From positions 2,392,102-2,456,101 of the forward strand of contig CM041531.1 in the NCBI GenBank assembly GCA_023238725.1: a stretch of DNA of 64,000 bases. The letters are read 5' to 3'. The translations under genes were made by a program, and so were the position numbers. Source of the stretch: Scortum barcoo. Lineage: Eukaryota; Chordata; Actinopteri; Centrarchiformes; Terapontidae. Position 1 is the first letter of the stretch, and every line of letters starts with the position of its first letter. The notes under the pieces are model-generated. The model searched no databases, was not told the DNA's origin, and saw only the letters and a list, made by a program, of their open reading frames with translations. This document shows positions 12,001-28,700 of this stretch, one piece after another.

Positions 12001-14107
12001 GATGAGGTACTGTACAATGTTTTAGGAAACTCATAATTCAACTCACCTGATCTAAAACGAAGCCTGAAGGTTGGTCGCACTCGCTGCACTCATAATTACT
12101 GCTACTTCCGTACCTGCACCGAACTTTGTCACCGTCAGGGTCGAAGGCCATCAGCTTGTATGTCCGTGGGCAGTTCTCAGGCACTCTTGAATAGACGCAT
12201 TAACACGCATGAGTAACAGTCTTTTACATCAAATAATCAAATCAAATAAGCAGAATTACAAACATGCATGTCTATACACCTGACTGTGACACTTGTTTGG
12301 TTGAAAAAATCTTATTTTTGTGAAGACTTGCAAATTTGAGATCCACAATTAGTCTAAAGCCAGTTTTTATTTGGTAGCATTTTTTTTAGATTATTCTGAA
12401 GGCGTACATTCATCTATATTTTGTTAGTCGACCTGCTGAAGGAAAATAAATGCCAGTAAATAATTAATTCAGTTTTGCTTTCATTTCTTTAGTTTTTTGT
12501 TTTTTTGGGGCTTGCACAACTATCTTCTTCTGTGTTACCACTTGGGGGCGACAAAGCATGACTAGAGCTTAGCCTAGACTGTTTCGTGCTAACTGCAGAT
12601 GACTTACCGTAGGAAAGGTAGAATGGTGGCATCTGGTGAGTGGTTTGGTTTTCCAGTGTCAGATCTTGTTCCCAAATCCACAGAAGTCAGCGCTTGCCAA
12701 TATAAAACTGAGTTACGTGTTGGGATCCAACAACAGCTCGATGCCCTGGTATGAGTGAAAACAACACTCAGCATCACTTTTATAATAAACAGAGAAAATA
12801 CATTTCTGTGTAACTGGATGACTTTAATCCACACACACAAAAAAGCTCACCTCATTTCAAAAGGTTTGTTAGTGGGGACATTTCTTGTTGCGACCTCTTC
12901 ATTTTCACACCACTGGCCTGAGTAGACAGAGTCATGTGGTGCATAGCCGTTGTCGATCACACCTCTTTCATTTTTGGAAAGAGACCCACAGTTGCCGGTG
13001 TGACAAGACCAGTAGTTAGCGTACTGACAGCCCGCGAAGGTGTCCCTGAAGCGAAAGTCCACCTGTGGAAGAAGATCAGATCAAGCAATTGAAGCATTAG
13101 AGATTTTGTATATTTTGAAAACGCACCAGTTAATATCACTCTGTAATGGTATCCATTTCAAGAAGGGTCTTGATCTGTCATGATCATTTGATCAACAACA
13201 ACAGCAAAAGTGGGTGAAGACCAAATCAAAATACATGCAAAACCAATAATATTATAATATCTCAATGAAGTCACTCTGAAGAAAAACATAATGATAACAA
13301 TAATAATACTCCATAAAAAGTAATCAAGATTTCATCCAGTTTCTACAATTTCAGATGCCATGTGTAAATTAATAAGTAAATCATTTTTCACTGTTAAACA
13401 AAGCTAGATGTCATCTTCCTTTAGGTGGTTAGAACTTATTTCTCATTGTTCTGCAAAGCATATTTTAATCAAAGACAGTTATTACAGCCAAAATACTCAA
13501 GTTTATTTTAACATCACTTATGTGTTGTGCTGAGAAACAACTAAAGTTTTTTGGTGTGAAACAATAAAGCAAAAGGAACATAATTTAAATTCTCATCAAG
13601 AAATGGCAAGACTCAAAAATACAAGAAGAAATTTGAAATTATCATTTTAATTATCATCTGTCCAACATTAAAATCTTAATCTCAGATATAAAGACATTTA
13701 GACATTCAGTTCCTCTACATATTGCACCAAAAAAAGAGATTTTATACTTACAAAAATAACCAACAAACAAAATGAAACATAAGATGTATTTATTTTTCAG
13801 TTCTTAAGAAAGGCAGCATGCAAGCACCATCAGCACCAGAAAGAGATTTACTGTTTCAGAAAGAAAGACTTTTGTCACTTAAACTAATAATAATAGTGAT
13901 TAAATATTTCACGTAGCTTATTTCAGTGTAATTAAAGATGCTTTTCAAAATAAAAGCATATTGGGTGTGATTAAAGTATCTCACCTCATATGATCCATCA
14001 GGGTTTCTTCTTTTGACCCTGTAGGTCACAGAGACCCCGAAGTGATGTGAAGCAGACGCTAGAGAGACCAGGAGCAGCTGAAGCAGGAGCACCTGTGTGG
14101 ACGCCAT
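6081..14107 (-). CDS. ZP-A: membrane-anchored ZP-domain protein with mucin-like repeat (frames broken as assembled)
   Basis: Predicted extracellular ZP-module glycoprotein. Coding exons, high to low: 14107-13985, 13062-12851, 12745-12608, 12185-12047, 11958-10837, 10439-10298, 10195-10052, 9714-9659, 8987-8797, 8687-8287, 8135-8036, 6494-6298, 6217-6081. All introns are GT-AG. The order is signal peptide (MASTQVLLLQLLLVSLASAS), N-terminal module with CHTGNCG, SSCCW, DLGTRSDT and DPDGDKVRCR, then RRRRQ, a Thr/Trp repeat in exon 5, an Ig-like region (FVIKWTPT...ICF), the ZP module (VICSE...NACGT; LFVESCRAAPYDNP; VYISCSV), a basic site RRKR and a C-terminal helix with tail KYQPLP. Two defects exist: exon 5 (1122 nt) changes phase and meets a stop at 11736-11734, and exon 12 has one extra base relative to ZP-B near 6352-6367, which takes the transmembrane exon out of frame. 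It is either a recent pseudogene or an assembly-damaged functional gene. Exon placement is confident. The function is inferred from the ZP family. Confidence 0.82.
7265..7760 (-). mobile_element. LINE reverse-transcriptase C-terminal fragment in ZP-A intron 11
   Basis: The minus strand at 7614-7291 encodes YKYLGNCLDQKLTFKFHIDT and, downstream, IIEAVFLSVLDYGDIIY, typical of the region after the catalytic domain in fish LINE reverse transcriptases. Adjacent sequence up to about 7760 keeps a degenerate trace of the upstream motif. It is a truncated, dead copy in the intron between exons 11 and 12, in the same orientation as the host gene. Confidence 0.75.
9003..9130. repeat. Retroposon 3'-tail-like sequence in ZP-A intron 8
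   Basis: The segment opens with TCAAGAATCAAGAATC followed by TTTATTGTCATCATG, a dispersed fish retroposon tail type. A shorter related motif (AATCAAGAATCTTTATTG) occurs at about 32780. It starts 16 bases upstream of the exon 9 acceptor region. The exact family and the far boundary are uncertain. Confidence 0.45.
10924..11810 (-). repeat. Coding Thr/Trp-rich minisatellite in ZP-A exon 5
   Basis: On the coding strand the array is made of ACAACCACAACTGAAGCACC-type units (TTTEAP) interrupted by cassettes of three to five TGG codons (VPWWW). In the right-hand part a unit from 11461 to 11593 is repeated up to about 11726, a higher-order period of about 133 bases. The Thr/Trp frame is the frame in which the exon is entered (QAPTTTAPTT) and left (TSTTPAYSTS then LSKVPLQFS). 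Cassettes ending GGCACA or TTCACA keep that frame. Three ending GGCCACA (near 11198, 11327 and 11748) carry one base more and shift it. Confidence 0.85.
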
Positions 14108-14158
14108 GATGCTTCAAACTCACCTCTGTCTCGAGACTCTCACGTCCACCTTCAGCAT

Positions 14159-14167
14159 CTTTTTATA
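14159..14167 (-). promoter_or_regulatory. TATA box of ZP-A
   Basis: The minus strand reads GTATAAAAAGATG about 52-60 bases upstream of the ATG at 14107. This spacing fits transcription starting around 14130-14135 with a very short 5' UTR. A TATA-driven promoter fits a tissue-restricted gene. Confidence 0.6.
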
Positions 14168-14169
14168 CA

Positions 14170-20200
<6,031 letters not shown>

Positions 20201-20201
20201 A

Positions 20202-21108
20202 TTCAGATTCAGATTCAGATTTCCTTTATTAGTCCCACAGCAGGGGAAATTTACAGCGCCAACAGCAGTGAAGACACACAGTGGAAAATAGACAGTAAGA
20301 AATGTAAGACATGAAATAAAATAAAAGGTAAAAATAATCCAGATAAATAATTATAACTATAATTGTAAGTAAACCTGTACATAGTACAGAGGGAGTGTAG
20401 TGTGCCTGAGAGTATACATATGAGAAATATATAATATCTCAGGGAGTGCAAAAAACAGTGAAATAGTGATGAATGTGAACAGAAGTGTATTTTGTTGCGC
20501 AGAGTCCAGTTATAAGTCACTTTTTTATTGTTTTATTGTCTATTATCTATTATCTGTTAGCGGGCATTTTGTTTGTTGTGTACACAGTCTGACAGCAGCA
20601 GGCAGGAAGGACCTGCGGTACCTCTCCTTCACACAGCGTGGATGGAGCAGCCGCTCACTGAAGGAGCTGCCCAGAGCTGTCAGACTGTCCTGTAGAGGGT
20701 GGGACGTGTTGTTTAACAGGGACGACAGCTTAGCCAGCCATCATCCTCCTGTTTCCCACCACCTCCACTGAGTCCAGGGGGCATCCCAGGACAGAGCTGG
20801 CCCTCCTCACCAGTCTGTCCATTCTCCTCCTGTCCCTGTCCGTGATGCTGCTGGCCCAGCAGACTATCCATAAAAGATGGCTGATGCCACCACAGAGTCA
20901 TAGAAGGTCCTGAGGAGTGGTCCCTGCACTCCAAAAGACCTCAGCCTCCTGAGCAGGAACAGTCTGCTGTTGCCCTTCTTGACAAGGACATTAGTGTTGT
21001 CCGACCAGTCCAGACTGTCATTTAGGTGAACACCCAGGTACTTGTAGGACTTCACAGTGTTGATATCCGTTCCCTGGATGCTCACCGGTGCAGGCGGAGA
21101 GTGGTTAT
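20202..21108 (-). mobile_element. Rex1-type LINE 3' fragment
   Basis: The minus strand encodes YKYLGVHLNDSLDWSDNT followed by LLRRLRSFGVQGPLLRTFYDSVVAS, and then further degraded C-terminal sequence in other frames. This is the end of a Rex1-like reverse transcriptase. The 3' UTR follows and ends at about 20204 in tandem CTGAAT copies (ATTCAG on the plus strand), with TTTATTAGTCCCACAGCAGG on the plus strand next to them. The copy is 5'-truncated and frameshifted. Four related tails lie elsewhere in the window, counting only those with the TTTATT-GTCCCACAG core. Confidence 0.8.
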
Positions 21109-21550
21109 TGTCATGTTTCGTTCAATGTCCTGTTTGTTTTCTGGGTTTTGTTTAAGTTTTGTATGTCATGTTTCTGTTTCCTTGTTCTGGCGTGTCATGT
21201 TTTATTTTGAAATCAACTCTCCCTCATGTTTCAGGTCCCCTTTACTTCCTGCCATTGTGTTTCCCACCTGTCTGATTGTCTGCCCCGCCCTGATTGTGTT
21301 CCACCTGTTGCCCCTTTCCTCATGTGTATATATAGTCTGCGTCTCCCCTGTCTCGTTGCCAGATCGTCAGGTGCTTCGGCAAGTGTGTCTTCAGGTGTCA
21401 GGTGTATTTCCTCGTGTTTTGTCAAGAGCACTTCTGAGATCCAGCCACTTACCAAGCTTTGGAAGATTACTTAATTAAAACCTTAAAAACCATTCTTGCC
21501 TCGAGTCTGTCCTGCATTTGGGTTCACCTGCCTGGTTAAAGAGTGTAACA
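21109..21550 (+). mobile_element. LTR-like element, copy 1 of a head-to-tail pair
   Basis: The segment starts TGTCATGTTTCG and ends GAGTGTAACA. It shares long stretches with the solo LTR at 29604-30243, including GTCTGATTGTCTGCCCCGCCCTG without gaps and CTCGTTGCCAGATCGTC. It has a TATATA promoter-like motif and a downstream AAT/AAA-rich stretch with TTAAAACC. The open frames in it are shadows, not genes. Confidence 0.65.
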
Positions 21551-21984
21551 GTTAAGTCTCGTCTCATCAAAGTCTGTTAAGTTTCATGTCTGTCATGTTT
21601 CTGTTTCCTGTTCTGGCTTGTCTGTTTTATTTTGAAATCCCTAACTCTCCTCTCGTTTCAGGTCCCTTAACTTCCTGTCCATTGTGTGTTTCCCGCCTTG
21701 TGAGATTGTCTGCCCCGCCCTGATTGTTTCCACCTGTTCCCCATTACCTCATGTGTATATATTGTCTACGTTTTCCCCTGTCTCGTTGCCAGATCGTTGT
21801 CCGTATTCTAGCGTCAAGTTCCTGTTCCTGAACTAAAACCAAGAATCAAGTCACGCCGTTTTGGTCATCTTCTTGTTCACGCTCTGAGGTCGTAAGATCT
21901 ATTGTATAATAAAGTGTCTAAACCATTCTGCTGTGTTGGTTGTCCTGCATTTGGGCCCTCCTGCTCTGTGTGTCCAGCGTTACA
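21551..21984 (+). mobile_element. LTR-like element, copy 2 of a head-to-tail pair
   Basis: This is a second, diverged copy directly abutting the first. It shares TTCCTGTCC, GTCTGCCCCGCCCTGATTG, CTCGTTGCCAGATCG and the final TGCTCTGTGTG...GTTACA block. It contains AATAAAG near 21910, a plausible LTR polyadenylation signal. Its start is 5'-truncated relative to copy 1. Confidence 0.6.
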
Positions 21985-22192
21985 TTTGGGTAGCTTCCTT
22001 GCTTTACAAGCTCATATTTAAATATTACAGATTTGTTTTAAAGGGATGAGCAGCTCTTCCCTTTAAAATTAAGACAAAAAAAAGAATTATTGTACTCTAA
22101 ATAACTCAGACAAGACAAGAATACAGACCATCAACTCTTATTCTTTGAATTTGATTGGTTATATAAAAACTGTATATAAATGCTGTAATACA

Positions 22193-22198
22193 TTTATT
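22193..22198 (-). terminator. Candidate polyadenylation signal of ZP-B
   Basis: A minus-strand AATAAA about 520 bases beyond the ZP-B stop codon. Nothing else in the interval looks coding, so a 3' UTR of this length is plausible but unproven. Confidence 0.35.
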
Positions 22199-22719
22199 TT
22201 CACAACGCAAAACATAACAATGACGTTAACACCAAAAAAAAAACCCTGTTATATTGTCTTTGGCTGAGTGTCTGAATATGAAAGTCAAAGGTTCTCCTTT
22301 AAGATGGAAATATGCAGATTCAGATAAAGAGCTACACAGCTCAGGTCACGATAACACTGGAAAAATAGTTCAAGTAATCGTTGGCAGGTACTGATGCACA
22401 AACAGCTTAAAATTTTGTCGATAAGAGTAGAGAACATTGAGACATCAGAATTAGACTTCATCAGCAAGTGGATTTACATAATTTTATATCAAGTGACTAA
22501 ACTGCCCAAAACCCTCAAAACCAATATTCATGCAAAGGAAGTCTGCAGATAGAAGATAGTGGTGGCACCAGTTGAAGTTATTTCTAGCCTTTTATATTTT
22601 GGACTGTGTGGCAATGATTCAAACCGCTGATACTCCAAATCACCAAAAGACACAAAAAAATCATGGACTGTAAGTGAGAATCCTTATCATCATCTGAATG
22701 GATCAGATGGTTTCTATCT

Positions 22720-25700
22720 TCAGTCTGTGTCGGAGGTTGGCACGGGTTGATATTTCGCTTTGGACCTTCTCGATCGGTGGATCACCACTCCACACACCAG
22801 GAGGCAGCCAACAATGAAGACGATGTTCATGCCCAGATTCAGGCTCAGGCCTGATGCTAAAATGAAAAAAAAAACAGACTAAAATTCAAGTACAATAACA
22901 TGATATATTAATATTTATTCAGGCACTGGGTGGATAATACACTGTGGATACACAGTGTATACAGTGTGTCCAATTATTGAACAAATCAATTATAATTTCA
23001 GTGTTTGGATCAAACAGAGGACACCTGAGTGTGTATACACACTCACCATGGCTGTCAGAGGGTTTAATCAGGTGCAGAGGTCCCTGGGAAATGGAGTGGG
23101 TGCTAGTCTGGGCCACAGCTTCCCTTTTGCTGCGATGGTTCCCTGAGTTGGAGGTGATGCATCCCTGAGAGCACCTGGTGCCACCAACACCAGTCTCACA
23201 CAGAATGACTGAGCAAGTGATGTACACCTGCCAGCACATAGAGGTTAAATCACATTGTTGTTTTTATATATTATAATGCTTACTTTTTACTTTTCAGGTA
23301 GTGGAAGGAACTGAAGATTTGTTATTACATTTTAAAGAGACAAAGGATACAGTTTTGTTTTAAAAAATAAACCTTACCTTATCGTGAGAACCGATGAACT
23401 CAAAAGCCTCCATTCCAAATCTGAACTGAGCCTTAGAGCTGGGGTAGATTTCCACAGTTCTGTCCTTCACACACCTGCAACATCAAGCAATACCAATGGT
23501 TTATCATTTTAAATAGATTTCCAATCATAATCAACTACCAAACAAGGACCTTTTCAACTGTTCATTGCATACCTACCCATGTTCAATGATGGTATAGCTG
23601 ATGCGAGAGTTCGGGTTGTCATAGGGAGTTGCCTTGCAGGACTCCACAAACAGCTCTGTGTTTGGGATTGAGGTGGTTGCTTCGATCTGCATATAGATCA
23701 TCTCTTTAAGGTTTACCTCCACTGGGTAAGTGCTGGCATCAATTTGATTTGTGAACAGTTTGCTGTCATAGAACTCAAACTGAAAGGTGAAGGCACCGAA
23801 GCCCTTCTCTGTGAAGGCATATGGGTTTTTGTGTCTGAATCCCAGGGTCAGGTTGGTTCGCTTGGGATAGATGCAGGAAAAGGCGATCTCAACATCATGT
23901 TGCCTGGAAATGATTGCATTTGGATTGGCAGATGTAATCTCATTCTTGAAGATGATGTTATTTTCATCCTCCTAAAGATGAAAGATGATTGAAAGTTAAA
24001 AAGGAAGCAATAGTTTGTTACCTGCCTAAAAATGTAAATATTAAGGCAGTCTTTATATTTGATATTTAACAAGTAAATCATGTCATCAACATATTGATGT
24101 ATTGAACAGCACTGGAAACATGGTATTAAAAATTGATGTTTACATGTTACACATTGGTTACATTTTGGAGTTATAGGTATGTAACATGTAAATACAAAAG
24201 TCAGCTACTGCCACTTAGTAAGACTTGTGGTATTTTTGTGTCAGTAACTAGATCAGGGGACCACTTTGGCCAGTTCTGGCATGCCGTTCATCATGTATAT
24301 ATCAAGTATGGCAACCAGGCATGCTGAACTTAGGTCAGTATTCTGCAAAGATATTTTAGCTACCAGGGTTCACTGTCAAAAAAACAAAATTAATCTGATA
24401 AAACACTGAAATGTGGGCAGTGATTCAAAGGTCTCAAACCATCACATTGTACACTGGGTTACAGTTTACATACATCTACAAGGGTTCCACAGGCATTCAG
24501 TGACATGACAGCCACCAGGTGGGTCCTGTTGGAGCGTGTTGTCAGACTGCAGGAAGAATCCCTGAAGTCATTCAGATGCAACTTGTTCTCGTTGCGTCTG
24601 ATGAGGTAGTTCTTTTCCACTTCCACTGTTATGGTTGTTTCACTGCATGTCACAATTGTCTCTAAAAATAATGTAAGACATGTCACATTTATTTGTCTCT
24701 TTAAGATGGTGTGGTCATGGTAGATGCCAAGGCGTTACAATTTTACAACCACTTAAATTTGTTAGCTTGTAGAAGACAACACTTGAATTTTTTCCTCAAA
24801 CCTTGTGTGTATGTAGGACTATGTGGACACAAATCCACCTAATTCACTTATTTAAAGAATTGATAAACATTTTATACAAATAAAAATAAGATTCTTAATC
24901 AACTAACCGTGGTGTCCAACATCGGCAATCACACAGCGTAGCTCAGATTGATAGACATTGCCATACCTGGAATATAACATAAGATAGGAGAGAAATTATA
25001 AAAAAAAACAGATTTGAATCTTGTGTTTAAAGTTTCTTAAGTACATCTCTCTCATTTATATTGTAGCTTATATGTATGATGATGATGTAGATAATTTATT
25101 TGAAACTGACCTGTCGTTTGCCTCTGAAACAAAGCAAATAGGAAAATGGTCATTCAGCTGACTTTCAGTTGGTGTCCATTTTATGACATATTCCTCTGTT
25201 GAGATTCTGTGCTTTGAAATGCCCGTTGGTCCTGTGACAATGAGGCCATAAATCCTACAAGAGAAACACTCTTTTCATAACTTCACAATAGAGAGCATTA
25301 TTCTTAAACAGCATAAAAGGTCAGTCACTGTAAATGTCACAAATATGCTATGGATATATTTGTGACAAATGATTGTGATGAATGATTTGAGCATAACATT
25401 TCCTTACGTGGTGTATTGTGCTCTGGATCTGACAGTGATTTCAAGGGTTTGATTGACAAACGCAGGAAGATTGACTCCATTAGTCGGAGTTGGGGACAAG
25501 AAAATTGGAAAGTAATCACCATCAAGGCACGAAGGGGCGTAGTATTCGTCCACTGAAAATCAGATGAGAGGAGAGACAGACTTTTAAAAATTGATATTTA
25601 TTTCAAGTCAGTGTTGTTAAAGTGATGGAGAAAATATTACCATACCATAAACAGAAAACTGTAGAGGGAGCTTGCTTAAAGGGGCAATTGGAGCTACTCT

Positions 25701-28700
25701 GGTGGTTGTTGGAGCATCTGTGGTTGTTGTAGCATCTGTGGTTGTTGTAGCATCTGTGGTGGTTGTGGTTGTTGTAGTTGTAGCATCTGTGGTTGTTGTT
25801 GTAGCATCTGTGGTGGTTGTTGTAACATCTGTGGTTGTTGTTGTTGTAGCATCTGTGGTTGTTGTAGCATCTGTGGTGGTTGTTGTAGCATCTGTGGTTG
25901 TTGTAGCATGTAGCATCTGTTGTTGTTGTTGTAGCATCTGTGGTTGTTGTTGTAACTGTGGTTGTTATCTGCATCTGTGGTTGTTGTAGCATCTGTGGTT
26001 GTAGCATCTGTTGTTGTTGTAGCATCTGTGGTTGTTGTAGCATCTGTGGTGGTTGTTGTAACATCTGTGGTGGTTGTAGCATCTGTGGTTGTTGTTGTGG
26101 TTGTTGTTGTAGCATCTGTGGTTGTTGTAGCATCTGTGGTGGTTGTTGTAGCATCTGTGGTTGTTGTTGTAGCATCTGTGGTTGTTGTAGCATCTGTGGT
26201 TGTTGTAGCATCTCTGTGGTTGTTGTAGCATCTGTGGTTGTTGTTGTAGCATCTGTGGTTGTTGTTGTGCAGTGGTGTTGTTGTAACATCTGTGGTTGTT
26301 GTTGTAGCATCTGTGGTAGGTTGTTGTAACATCTGTGGTTGTTGTTGTAGCATCTGTGGTGGTTGTTGTAGCATCTGTGGTTGTTGTAGCATCTGTGGTT
26401 GTTGTAGCATCTGTGGTTGGTTGTTTGTTGTAGCATCTGTGGTGGTGTGTTGTTGTCTGTAGCATCTGTGGTTGTTGTTGTAGCATCTGTGGTGGTTGTT
26501 GTAGCATCTGTGGTTGTTGTTGTAACATCTGTGGTTGTTGTAGCATCTGTGGTGGTTGTTGTAGCATCTGTGGTTGTTGTTGTATAGCATCTGTGGTTGG
26601 TTGTAGCATCTGTGGTTGTTGTAGCATCTGTGGTTGTTGTTGTGGTTGTTGTAGCATCTGTGGTTGTTGTTGTAACATCTGCATCTGTAGTTGTTGTTGT
26701 AGCATCTGTGGTTGTTGTTGCCTGGCAGCATCTGTGTTGGTTGTTGTAGCATCTGTGGTGGTTGTTGTAGCATCTGTGGTTGTTGTTGTAGCATCTGTGT
26801 TGTTGTTGTGGCTGGCTGCAGCATGTGGTTGTTGTTGTAGCATCTGTGGTTGTTGTTGTAGCATCTGTGGTTGTTGGTTGTAACATCTGTTGTGGTTGTA
26901 GCATCTGTTGTTGTTGTTGTAGCATCTGTGGTTGTGGTTGTAGCATCTGTTGTTGTTGTTGTAGCATGTGGTTGTGGTTGTAGCATCTGTGGTTGTTGTT
27001 GTAGCATCTGTGGTTGTTGTAGCATCTGTGGTTGTTGTAGCATCTGTGGTGGTTGTTGTAGCATCTGTGGTTGTTGTTGTAGCATCTGTGGTTGTTGTAG
27101 CATCTGCTGTGGTGGTGGTTGTTGTTGTAGCATCTGTGGTTGTTGTAGCATCTGTGGTAGTTGTTGTAGCACATCTGTGGTTGTTGTAGCATCTGTGGTT
27201 GTTGTGTAACATCTGTTGGTTGCTGTAGCATGTGGTTGTGTGGCGTGGTGGCATTTGGCGTGGTTAGCAGCTGTGGTTAGCTGGTTGTTGCTGTGGTTAT
27301 CAGCTGTGGTTGTTGTTGGCATGTAGCATCTGTGGTTGTTGTAGCAGCTGTGGTTGTTGTTGTAGCATCTGTGGTTGTTGTAGCATCTGTGGTTGTTGTA
27401 GCAGTTGCAGCTGTGGTTGTTGTTGTTTCAGCTGTGGTTGTTGTTGTTTCAGCTGCGGTTGTTGTTGTTTCAGCTGTGGTTGTTGTTGTAACATCTGTGG
27501 TTGTTGTAGCATCTGTGGTTGTTGTAGCATCTGGGCTAGCAGCTGTGGTTGTCGTTGGTGTAGCTGGTTGTCGTTAGCGTTGGTGTAGCTGTAGGGCATT
27601 TGTCGTTCAGCTGTGGTTGTGGTTAAGCGTGGTGGTTGTTGTTCTGTGGTTGTATTTAGCGTTGTCGTTAGCTGTGGTTGCTATGCGTGTTCGAGCACCT
27701 GCTGGTTGTTGAACAGGTTGTGGTTGTCATCGAGCAGCTGGTTGTCGCTGTGAGTTGTGCGTTGTTTGGTGGCAGCTGTGGTTGTTGTTCGGGCAGCTGT
27801 AGGCAGCCTGGTTGTGCGCTTCGTGTTGAACAGCTGTTGTTGTTGTTGTTAGCAGCTGTGGTTGTTCGTTGGTTGTCGTAGCTGTGGTTGTTGGCGTAGC
27901 ATCGTTCGAGCAGCTGTGGTGGTTGTTGGAGCAGCTGTGGTTGTTGGAGCAGCTGTGGCTGTCGCCATTGTCGAGCAGCTGCCGTGGTTGTTGTTGGAGG
28001 AGCTGTGGTTGTCGTATGAGCCAGCTGTTCGGCTGGCTTATGTTGTTGGAGGAGCTGCTGGTTGTTAGCGTTCTGCCAAGTGTGGTTAACAGCTGTGGTT
28101 GTCGCTTCGAGCAGCTGTGGTTGTTGTTCGAGCAGCTGTGGTTGTCGTTGGTGTAGCTGTGGTTGTCGTTGGTGTAGCTGTGGTTGTCGTTGGTGTAGCT
28201 GTGGTTGTCGTTGGTGTAGCTGTGGTTGTCGTTGGTGTAGCGTGGTTGTCGTTGGTGTAGCTGTGGTTGTCGTTCGAGCAGCTGTGGTGGTTCCTGTGGT
28301 TGTCGTTCGAGCAGCTTGAGAGTTGGTGTCGCTGTGGTTCTAATTTGACGTTTATGCCTTCCCACTGAAAGTGGTCCCTTAGTTGTGTAGGATCCGTCAG
28401 AGTAGGACAGTGTAATGTATTTCTTGGCAAAGTCCTCCACCACAAGCTCAATTGGATGGTATCCATTTTGACTACTGTATGTATACTTTAGGGAGCAGGA
28501 ATTCTGATAAAAAGGAGAGATATTTTAATTAAAGAACATACATTACAATGGCTGCAATGGTATATTAGCATATTTGGTTTTCTTTAAATCAAAGGTGTAT
28601 AAATTGAACTATTAAATAAATTTAAGAGTATTATTTCTTGACTGTTTTAATGAAAGCTACTTGGTGTGCATTTAGATTTTAATAATAGAAATCATGTTAT

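Noticed and set aside
25603..27322. Two 542-residue minus-strand open frames with NHRCY or QPQML repeats as separate genes
   Set aside because: They are alternative frames of ZP-B exon 5. The exit frame supported by homology to ZP-A is the Thr frame, and neither frame has its own promoter or start context.
25672..28319. Plus-strand VVVAS and CGCCSI repeat frames
   Set aside because: Antisense shadows of the same repeat, with no supporting structure.
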